The notes under the pieces were generated by a model. That model was not told where the DNA came from. It did not search any database and worked only from the letters and a program-made list of their open reading frames with translations. Shown in pieces: positions 1 through 5,354 of a stretch of DNA of 5,354 nucleotides (the first letter of the stretch is position 1; the number at the start of each line of letters is the position of its first letter). The position numbers and the translations under genes were made by a program. Location of the stretch: contig CAMWQY010000194.1 in assembly GCA_947176355.1 (NCBI GenBank), forward strand, positions 1 to 5,354, written 5' to 3'. This stretch comes from an uncultured Porphyromonadaceae bacterium. Lineage in GTDB: Bacteria > Bacteroidota > Bacteroidia > Bacteroidales > Muribaculaceae.

Positions 1-47
1 GTAGAAAATTTGTTAAACGAGATAAGATCGTTAACTATATTTACTGA

Positions 48-70
48 GTTCGAGTCGCCTCACCCCGACA
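48..70 (+). other. Probable 3' fragment of a tRNA-Pro gene, candidate att site
   Basis: Read on the plus strand, this stretch matches the end of a tRNA piece by piece: G53-like base at 48, T-loop TTCGAGT at 49-55, 3' T-stem strand CGCCT at 56-60, 3' acceptor strand CACCCCG at 61-67, and discriminator A at 68, with no encoded CCA. The implied acceptor is CGGGGTG paired to CACCCCG; C1-G72 with A73 is typical of bacterial tRNA-Pro. The 5' T-stem strand that should precede it (AGGCG) reads CTGAG at 44-48 and pairs at only two of five positions. No D-loop GG or anticodon arm can be found in 1-47, so the gene is not intact. A GC shift (about 26% in 1-47) coincides with the break, and a terminator follows at once, as expected after a tRNA. 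The best reading is the tRNA-end copy left by an element that recombines in the T-loop. A chance match or a degraded tRNA remains possible. Confidence 0.5.
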
Positions 71-104
71 AAAAAGCTTTGGCCTGAAGGTCAAAGCTTT
101 TTTT
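70..104. terminator. Bidirectional intrinsic terminator hairpin
   Basis: A GC-containing core stem pairs 76-84 with 89-97 around a TGAA loop (85-88). It is flanked by six A (70-75) on the left and seven T (98-104) on the right, so either strand gives a hairpin followed by a U-tract. For plus-strand RNA the core is nine base pairs including one G-U (82 with 91). For minus-strand RNA the same position becomes a C-A mismatch and the U-tract is one shorter, so the plus-strand orientation is slightly better. On the minus strand it would end the nusA-infB-folK-nudC transcript. The nudC stop TGA (91-93) and its last codons lie inside the right arm. On the plus strand it directly follows the tRNA-like fragment at 48-70. 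Confidence 0.85.
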
Positions 105-747
105 GTAGCCATAGGTCGATTATGTGGCGTGAGAGGGATGGAGGTGTTGGCAATGGCGGATGGTTTGTGCGGGTGAACCAGCCGGCGGAGGTGAGTTCTC
201 CATCAGAGAGTCGGATTTCTCCGCTTTTATATTCCGCAGTGAAGCCGACCATCATCTGCCCGGGGAAGGGCCAGCTTTGACTCCCTACATACTTTATTTT
301 TTCCACTTCAATCGAAGTCTCCTCTTTAACTTCGCGGGCTACGCACTGCTCGAGGGATTCACCTGTCTCGACAAATCCTGCTACGAGTGCATGCACGTCG
401 GGATGCTTGAAATTGGCTGCGTGCACAAGCAGAGCTTCATCCCCATTATTGCGAGTCACGAGCACTACCATCGCGGGAGATAATTGAGGCCATATCTCAC
501 GTCCACATTCAGAGCATTTTACGGATATCTCAGACGATTCCTTCATCTTTCCTCCGCAATACCCGCAATATTTATGTGCTTTATGGAAGTTAAGAAGTTC
601 TTGGGCGCGTACGGCACGTTGCCATTTTTCATCGCCAAGTCGCTGCCAAGATAAGCGGAGGTCTACCCATTCTGCATCATGTTCGGATTGGGCGAAATCG
701 TTGCCTGACAATGCTACACAACCCTCTTTAAGAATTATTTTATCCAT
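91..747 (-). CDS. nudC: NudC-like NADH pyrophosphatase (Nudix hydrolase)
   Basis: NudC enzymes cleave NAD(H) to NMN(H) and AMP, and remove NAD caps from RNA. The 218-residue product has an N-terminal region (1-60) and a four-cysteine zinc ribbon (Cys61, 64, 78, 81; CGYC...CSEC). The family WPQLSPAMV-type segment follows (86-94), then the Nudix domain. The Nudix box runs from Gly124 through Glu130 to REVKEETSI (138-146), with metal-binding glutamates 139, 142 and 143 present. The NADH pyrophosphatase signature after the box reads SQSWPFPGQ (156-164) against the usual SQPWPFPxS. Oddities: the conserved Gly near the end of the Nudix box is Ser145, and the region before the zinc ribbon is about 37 residues shorter than in E. 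coli NudC (257 residues). The start is fixed by an in-frame TGA at 766-768 with no ATG after it. The gene is 2 bases after folK and its last codons lie in the terminator stem. NudC type is likely; exact substrate preference is unproven. Confidence 0.88.
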   Translation of the reverse strand: MDKIILKEGCVALSGNDFAQSEHDAEWVDLRLSWQRLGDEKWQRAVRAQELLNFHKAHKYCGYCGGKMKESSEISVKCSECGREIWPQLSPAMVVLVTRNNGDEALLVHAANFKHPDVHALVAGFVETGESLEQCVAREVKEETSIEVEKIKYVGSQSWPFPGQMMVGFTAEYKSGEIRLSDGELTSAGWFTRTNHPPLPTPPSLSRHIIDLWLQKKL

Positions 748-749
748 AG

Positions 750-1223
750 CTATGAATTCGTTGTTTCAAGTTTCTCGAGCATTTCAGAGGCGGAAAGTCC
801 GGTCGTAGGATGGCGCCAGTCGGGAGCGATTTCAGCGAGAGGTCGCAAGAAGAAGTCTCGGTTTGCAAGATGACGGTGAGGAATCCGGAGATGCTTCGAG
901 TAATATTCTTCGCCATCAGTTGCCATGATGTCTATGTCTATTTCCCTGTCATTGTAGGATCCGTCCCAACGACGATGACCTCTCTGAGAGATGCTTTTCT
1001 CTATGGCTTGCAGGATTCCAAGCACTTCTTCAGGATCTTTTTCGCTTTCAATCGTCACAGCGATATTGACAAAACGATTGGTGGAGTTGAACCCCCAAGG
1101 GTCCGACTCCACCATGTGGCTTGTCTCAAAAGGTCCGAACTCCTCCCCTATTGCCTTAATAGCACGAGTGAGGTGGAGCAATCTATTGCCAAGATTGCTA
1201 CCGAGGTTCAGATAATATTTCAT
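750..1223 (-). CDS. folK: HPPK, 2-amino-4-hydroxy-6-hydroxymethyldihydropteridine diphosphokinase
   Basis: HPPK transfers pyrophosphate from ATP to 6-hydroxymethyl-7,8-dihydropterin, the step before dihydropteroate synthase in cytoplasmic folate synthesis. The 157-residue length matches the family (E. coli 159). Visible motifs are LGSNLGNR at 7-14, the pterin-side segment DPWGF...NRFVNIAV at 41-56, and the catalytic segment [10 protein letters not shown] at 91-100. Asp96 and Asp98 correspond to the Mg-binding pair of E. coli HPPK. The segment [21 protein letters not shown] at 114-134 is the usual C-terminal family block. Compared with E. coli RWGPRTLDLDI, there are four extra residues between the Trp (86) and the Arg (93), a form I associate with Bacteroidetes. 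The ATG overlaps the infB stop as ATGA, and an in-frame TAA 9 bases further upstream rules out a longer start. The gene ends with TAG, 2 bases before the Nudix gene. Translation is therefore probably coupled to infB. Confidence 0.94.
   Translation of the reverse strand: MKYYLNLGSNLGNRLLHLTRAIKAIGEEFGPFETSHMVESDPWGFNSTNRFVNIAVTIESEKDPEEVLGILQAIEKSISQRGHRRWDGSYNDREIDIDIMATDGEEYYSKHLRIPHRHLANRDFFLRPLAEIAPDWRHPTTGLSASEMLEKLETTNS
1220..1223 (-). promoter_or_regulatory. ATGA stop-start overlap coupling infB to folK
   Basis: The TGA stop of infB (1220-1222) and the ATG of folK (1221-1223) share bases as ATGA on the minus strand. Such overlaps usually allow a terminating ribosome to restart on the next gene. 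No Shine-Dalgarno motif precedes it, only an A-rich stretch within the lysine-rich IF-2 tail. Coupling is inferred from the arrangement. Confidence 0.7.
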
Positions 1224-4108
1224 AATTTCTTCTTAACTTCAACTTCCTCATATCCTTCAATGAGGTCGCCCTCGCGGATGTCGTTGTAACCTGCTACGGA
1301 GAGACCGCAATCGTATCCGCTGACAACTTCCTTGACATCATCTTTGAAGCGCTTGAGAGAACCGAGTTCACCAGTGTAGATCACAATGCCATCGCGAATC
1401 ACGCGCACTTTGCTGCGGCTCTTGATGCGACCATCACGCACGATAGCACCGGCAATCGTGCCCACCTTGGAGATATGGTAGGTCTGAAGCACTTCAGCCG
1501 TACCTGTGATTTCTTCCTTGATTTCAGGAGACAGGAGACCCTCCATGGCTTGCTTCACTTCTTCGATAGCCTTATAGATGACTGAGTAAAGGCGTATTTC
1601 TACACCTTCCTTTTCAGCCTCTTTGCGAGCTGCTCCAGAAGGACGCACCTGGAAACCGATAATGATTGCATCAGATGCAGCTGCAAGAGTTACATCACTT
1701 TCTGAGATGGCACCTACGCCCTTATGCAATACATTGACTTGGATTTCCGGAGTAGAAAGTTTGATAAGAGAGTCAGAGAGGGCTTCGATTGAACCGTCAA
1801 CGTCACCTTTGACCACAAGGTTAAGTTCGTGGAAGTCATTGAGGGCACGTCGGCGACCGAGTTCTTCGAGCCCGAGACGCTTAGTGGTGCGGAGACCAAG
1901 TTCACGCTGAAGTTGCTCACGCTTGGCAGCGATTTCGCGGGCTTCCTGTTCGGTGTCGAGCACGTTGAAAGTGTCGCCTGCAGCAGGAGCGCCATTTAGA
2001 CCGAGGATAAGAACCGGAGTAGAAGGTCCGGCTTCCTTCACGCGCTGGTTACGCTCGTTAAACATAGCCTTGATTTTACCATGGTGGGTACCGGCAAGAA
2101 TTACGTCACCAACATGTAGCGTACCATTTTGTACCATTACGGTAGCAACATAACCACGTCCCTTGTCGAGAGAAGATTCGATGATGGAGCCGATGGCTTT
2201 ACGGTTTGGATTAGCTTTCAGTTCAAGCATTTCAGCTTCGAGAAGCACTTTTTCCATGAGTTCTTCAACTCCGATACCTTTCTTTGCAGAGATGTCTTGA
2301 CTTTGGTATTTACCACCCCAATCTTCTACGAGATAGTTCATGCCGGCAAGCTGCTCCTTGATTTTGTCGGGATTAGCTGTCGGTTTATCAATTTTATTTA
2401 TGGCGAATACCATAGGAACACCGGCGGCAGTAGCGTGGTTGATCGCCTCGATGGTCTGAGGCATCACATCGTCGTCGGCAGCAACTATGATGATTGCCAA
2501 GTCGGTGATCTTTGCACCGCGGGCACGCATGGCAGTAAATGCCTCGTGGCCCGGGGTATCGAGGAAAGTAATATGTCTGCCGTCGCTGAGCTTCACATTG
2601 TAAGCACCGATGTGCTGTGTGATACCACCAGCCTCACCGGCAATCACGTTGGCATTGCGGATGTAGTCAAGGAGAGAAGTCTTACCATGGTCGACGTGAC
2701 CCATGACAGTGACAATGGGTGGACGCGCCACGAGATCTTCCTCGGCGTCTTCTTCCGTAGCGATCGCATTTGTAACTTCAGCACTTACGTATTCAGTGGT
2801 AAATCCGAATTCCTCAGCTACGATGTTTATAGTCTCGGCGTCAAGACGCTGGTTGATTGAAACCATGACACCAAGATTCATACAAGTTGCGATGACATTA
2901 TTGACAGGAACATCCATCATCGTAGCGAGATCGTTGGCTGTCACGAACTCTGTAAGCTTGAGCACCTTGCTCTCAGCGGCAGCGGCAGCGGCGGCAGCTT
3001 CCTCGCGGTTGTGGAATTCCTCGCGCTTCTCCTTACGCCATTTCACAGCCTTCTTTGTCTGCTTGTTGGTGAGACGTGCAAGAGTTTCCTTTACTTGCTT
3101 CTGAACGTCTTCAGTGCTTACCTCTTGGCGCTGTGGCTGTTTGCTGTGTTCCTTATTCTTCTTATTTCGGTTGCGACCTTCGCGGTTGGCATCTCCTTGC
3201 TGTCCGCCACCACCTTTACCACCGTTCTTGCCACCCTGTTTTTCAGGGCGCTGGTTGGTGCCGTGGGCAGCAGCCTTGTCGATATCTACCTTTTCTTTTC
3301 CGATACGGTTGCGACGCTTACGGTCGTTGTTGGGAGTCCCTTGACCACCACCATTTCCGTTGGCACCTTGGCCGCCACGATTTCGTTCGCTTCTGCTCTT
3401 CTTTTTTGGGCGAGTGTTTTGGTTGAGAGTATCAAGATCGATAGTACCAAGGACTTTAATCTTTGGAGCCTCGGCTACAGTCTTCACCCTAAAGACACCA
3501 TTTGTACCAGTCTCTTCGAGTTCCGGCTTTTGGCGTTGTTTATCCTTCTTTGGATCAGTTTTTTTCTCAGACTGGTTCTGAGGTTTCTGCTCAGGTTTCA
3601 GAGTCTGTTTTGATTTATTCTCATCCAGCTTCGGCTTTAGATTATCTTCAGGTTTCTTATCCTGAGCAGACTCCTGAGCCGGCTTAGGTTGAGAACTTTG
3701 TTTAGCTACCTTGGGAGCCACAGCGGGAGCCTCCGCTTTAGGCTGAGGTTTTACTTCCACAGTCTTTTCAGCAGGATTTTCATTAGCCTTATCCACAGGA
3801 CGACCGGTCTGGAGATCTATTTTACCGACAATCTTCGGGCCAACCGGCTTACGAATTTCGGCAGCCTTCTCAGCTCTCTCCTGGCGAGCTATCTTTTTAT
3901 CTTCCTTACGCTGAGTAGCTTGGTCGGTAGCTTGATCTTTAGCGCTCTTATCCGTACTGAATGCCCGAGTAAGAATGTTGATGGCATTCTCATCGATCCT
4001 TATGTTAGGATCGTCAGCCACCTCAATATTGTGTTTGCGAAGAAGCTCAGCAGCAGTACCAATGCCCACGTTGAGGTCTTTCGCTATTTTACCTAATTTT
4101 GTTCGCAT
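1220..4108 (-). CDS. infB: Translation initiation factor IF-2
   Basis: IF-2 is the GTPase that brings fMet-tRNA to the 30S subunit and promotes 50S joining. The 962-residue product has an IF2 N-terminal helical module (about 1-50), then a linker rich in K, P, Q and E (about 56-355) with a glycine-rich part at about 244-303. A charged helix and an eight-alanine run (371-378) lead to a second IF2_N-like module (about 381-436). The GTPase domain has G1 GHVDHGKT (470-477), the switch segment GITQHIGAY (495-503), G3 DTPGH (517-521), G4 NKID (571-574) and G5 SAK (607-609). Beta-barrel, linker-helix and C-terminal fMet-tRNA-binding domains follow; the last (about 872-953) includes [15 protein letters not shown]. 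All GTPase motifs are intact. The protein is longer than E. coli IF-2 (890), mainly because of the linker. An in-frame TAA at 4124-4126, with no ATG after it, makes this ATG the first possible start. No Shine-Dalgarno motif lies in the 20-base gap after nusA. The TGA stop overlaps the folK start. Confidence 0.97.
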   Translation of the reverse strand: MRTKLGKIAKDLNVGIGTAAELLRKHNIEVADDPNIRIDENAINILTRAFSTDKSAKDQATDQATQRKEDKKIARQERAEKAAEIRKPVGPKIVGKIDLQTGRPVDKANENPAEKTVEVKPQPKAEAPAVAPKVAKQSSQPKPAQESAQDKKPEDNLKPKLDENKSKQTLKPEQKPQNQSEKKTDPKKDKQRQKPELEETGTNGVFRVKTVAEAPKIKVLGTIDLDTLNQNTRPKKKSRSERNRGGQGANGNGGGQGTPNNDRKRRNRIGKEKVDIDKAAAHGTNQRPEKQGGKNGGKGGGGQQGDANREGRNRNKKNKEHSKQPQRQEVSTEDVQKQVKETLARLTNKQTKKAVKWRKEKREEFHNREEAAAAAAAAESKVLKLTEFVTANDLATMMDVPVNNVIATCMNLGVMVSINQRLDAETINIVAEEFGFTTEYVSAEVTNAIATEEDAEEDLVARPPIVTVMGHVDHGKTSLLDYIRNANVIAGEAGGITQHIGAYNVKLSDGRHITFLDTPGHEAFTAMRARGAKITDLAIIIVAADDDVMPQTIEAINHATAAGVPMVFAINKIDKPTANPDKIKEQLAGMNYLVEDWGGKYQSQDISAKKGIGVEELMEKVLLEAEMLELKANPNRKAIGSIIESSLDKGRGYVATVMVQNGTLHVGDVILAGTHHGKIKAMFNERNQRVKEAGPSTPVLILGLNGAPAAGDTFNVLDTEQEAREIAAKREQLQRELGLRTTKRLGLEELGRRRALNDFHELNLVVKGDVDGSIEALSDSLIKLSTPEIQVNVLHKGVGAISESDVTLAAASDAIIIGFQVRPSGAARKEAEKEGVEIRLYSVIYKAIEEVKQAMEGLLSPEIKEEITGTAEVLQTYHISKVGTIAGAIVRDGRIKSRSKVRVIRDGIVIYTGELGSLKRFKDDVKEVVSGYDCGLSVAGYNDIREGDLIEGYEEVEVKKKL
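2975..2998 (-). repeat. Short GC-rich hexamer repeat encoding eight alanines in IF-2
   Basis: On the plus strand this reads as three AGCGGC units followed by GGCAGC. In infB it encodes residues 371-378, all alanine, between a charged helix ([15 protein letters not shown]) and the second IF2_N-like module. It is a simple-sequence tract within the linker, where length changes should be tolerated because the frame is kept for any whole unit. Confidence 0.7.
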
Positions 4109-4128
4109 TCGCAGTTTTTTGTGTTAAG

Positions 4129-5349
4129 TTAGTCTTCGAATTCAGCACGTAGCACTTCCATCACGTGTTCAATGGTCTCATCTTCGAGGTCAGCCTGAGC
4201 AAGAGTCTCAGGAGAAGCGTTGAGCACAGCCTTAGCTGTCCCAAGGCCGAGATCCTTGAGAGCTTCGATCACCCAATCATCAATTTCATCGCGGAACTCA
4301 TCGAGGTAGATATCTTCCTCACCTTCCTGAATGTCACGATAGACATCGATAGTATAACCGGTGATAAGAGAAGCGAGACGGATGTTGAGACCTTCCTTGC
4401 CGATAGCGAGAGATACCTCTTCAGGGTGAAGGAATACTTCAGCTTTCTTTTCCTCTTCGCTGATACGGATAGAGCTGATCTTAGCCGGAGAAAGAGCACG
4501 CTGGATGAAAAGAGAAGGATTGTTGGTGTAGTTGAGCACATCGATGTTCTCGTTGCGGAGCTCGCGTACGATGCCATGAATACGACTGCCCTTGATGCCG
4601 ACGCAAGCGCCTACAGGGTCGATACGATCATCGTAACTTTCGACGGCAATCTTGGCACGTTTTCCCGGGACACGAGCTACGGCTTTGATTGTGATGAGAC
4701 CGTCGTGAACTTCAGGCACTTCCTGTTCGAAGAGGCGACGCAGGAAACGATCGTCAGTGCGACTTACGATTACCTTTGGATTATTGTTTGGATTGTCGAC
4801 GCGTTTCACGACAGCTCTGACGATGTCGCCCTTATGGAAGAAATCACCCGGAATCTGCTCTTCTTTAGGCATGATCAGTTCATTCTGATCTTCATCAATC
4901 AGCAGCATCTCCTTCTTCCAAATTTGATGCACTTCCCCGGAGATCACTTCGCCTTCAATTTCCTTAAACTTTGAATAGATTGCGTCTTTCTGCAAGTCAA
5001 GTATCTTTGACTGGAGGGTCTGACGGAGATTAAGGATTGCACGACGTCCAAACTTCTCGAAATAGATACGTTTTGTCACATCCTCACCGATTTCACATTC
5101 AGGGTCAATCTCTCGAGCCGCTGTAATTCCTATCTGTGTGTTGGGGTTTGTCACTTCATTATCTGCAACAACCTCAAGATTCTGATAGATCTCACAGTCA
5201 CCCTTGTCAGGATTCATGATAACGTCGAAGTTCTCGTCGGAACCAAACTGCTTAGCTATAACATTTCGGAAAGACTCCTCAAGCACACTGATCAGAGTCG
5301 TCTTGTCGATGTTCTTGTGTTCCTTGAACTCTGCAAATTGGTCAACCAT
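4129..5349 (-). CDS. nusA: Transcription termination/antitermination factor NusA
   Basis: NusA binds RNA polymerase and nascent RNA in the cytoplasm, and modulates pausing, intrinsic and Rho-dependent termination, and rRNA antitermination. The 406-residue product shows the full domain order. The polymerase-binding N-terminal domain spans about 1-125 and the S1 domain about 132-198. KH1 is at about 200-275, with the signature DPVGACVGIKGSRI at 244-257 and its GxxG loop GIKG. KH2 is at about 284-338, with GxxG read as GKEG at 317-320. A short acidic helical tail (about 359-406) ends in EFED; there are no duplicated E. coli-type acidic repeats. The stop is TAA. The start given is the first ATG, but the frame stays open for the 5 bases left before the window edge. 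From memory, Bacteroidales NusA often has several residues before this point, so the real start may be outside. It lies 20 bases upstream of infB, the conserved nusA-infB pairing. Confidence 0.96.
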   Translation of the reverse strand: MVDQFAEFKEHKNIDKTTLISVLEESFRNVIAKQFGSDENFDVIMNPDKGDCEIYQNLEVVADNEVTNPNTQIGITAAREIDPECEIGEDVTKRIYFEKFGRRAILNLRQTLQSKILDLQKDAIYSKFKEIEGEVISGEVHQIWKKEMLLIDEDQNELIMPKEEQIPGDFFHKGDIVRAVVKRVDNPNNNPKVIVSRTDDRFLRRLFEQEVPEVHDGLITIKAVARVPGKRAKIAVESYDDRIDPVGACVGIKGSRIHGIVRELRNENIDVLNYTNNPSLFIQRALSPAKISSIRISEEEKKAEVFLHPEEVSLAIGKEGLNIRLASLITGYTIDVYRDIQEGEEDIYLDEFRDEIDDWVIEALKDLGLGTAKAVLNASPETLAQADLEDETIEHVMEVLRAEFED

Positions 5350-5354
5350 ATTGC

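Noticed and set aside
1..70. A complete tRNA gene truncated only by the window edge
   Set aside because: The T-stem pairs at only two of five positions and no D-loop or anticodon arm can be placed in 1-47, so only a 3' fragment is supported.
810..1289. Plus-strand open frame across folK and the infB end
   Set aside because: It overlaps two well-supported minus-strand genes and has no recognisable motifs.
2129..2860. Plus-strand open frame of 243 codons inside infB
   Set aside because: It lies wholly antisense to the conserved IF-2 GTPase coding region, has no recognisable domain and is explained by the codon pattern of infB.
3011..3613. Plus-strand open frame of 200 codons rich in Leu and Phe, resembling a membrane protein
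   Set aside because: It is the antisense of the Lys/Glu/Gly-rich IF-2 linker; complements of Lys and Glu codons read as Phe, Leu and Ser, giving a false membrane-like composition.
4109..4128. Possible promoter or ribosome binding site between nusA and infB
   Set aside because: The 20-base gap is A-rich on the coding strand and has neither a Shine-Dalgarno motif nor room for a promoter of its own; it fits a simple operon gap.
4165..4974. Plus-strand open frame of 269 codons inside nusA
   Set aside because: It is antisense to the S1 and KH domains of NusA and has no family resemblance of its own.

Overview
The window carries one tightly packed minus-strand gene cluster, read right to left: nusA, infB, folK and a NudC-type Nudix hydrolase gene. 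It ends in a hairpin terminator near the left edge. The proteins look like those of a Bacteroidales bacterium, possibly Muribaculaceae. The NusA and IF-2 sequences have the character of that group, and the HPPK has the Bacteroidetes-style Y-x-D-R-x-I-D-I-D-I active-site segment. None of the three start codons with visible upstream sequence has a Shine-Dalgarno motif; the upstream stretches are A-rich or unremarkable, as is usual in Bacteroidota. The lineage call is inferred from remembered family features, not from a search.

Layout: nusA (4129-5349) starts 5 bases from the right edge and its frame is still open there, so its true start may lie just outside. After 20 bases comes infB (1220-4108), encoding a 962-residue IF-2 with a long charged and glycine-rich linker. 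folK overlaps the infB stop by 4 bases (ATGA), and the Nudix gene follows folK after 2 bases. The gene order and spacing suggest one transcript. It would link transcription elongation and termination (NusA), translation initiation (IF-2), folate synthesis (HPPK) and NAD(H) or NAD-capped RNA turnover (NudC-like). rimP would be expected upstream of nusA but is not visible. No promoter is seen inside the cluster.

The left end (1-104) is the least ordinary part. A bidirectional hairpin at 70-104 overlaps the last codons of the Nudix gene and pairs better when transcribed from the plus strand. Immediately before it, at 48-70 on the plus strand, is a GC-rich stretch that reads like the 3' end of a proline tRNA: T-loop, 3' T-stem strand, 3' acceptor strand and discriminator A. 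The rest of the tRNA is missing; bases 1-47 are about 26% GC and cannot form its D or anticodon arms. This fits a tRNA 3' fragment left at the end of an integrated element (an att site), with the element beginning at the left edge. That is an inference and needs flanking sequence to test. The rest of the window is housekeeping DNA and I see no novel system in it.
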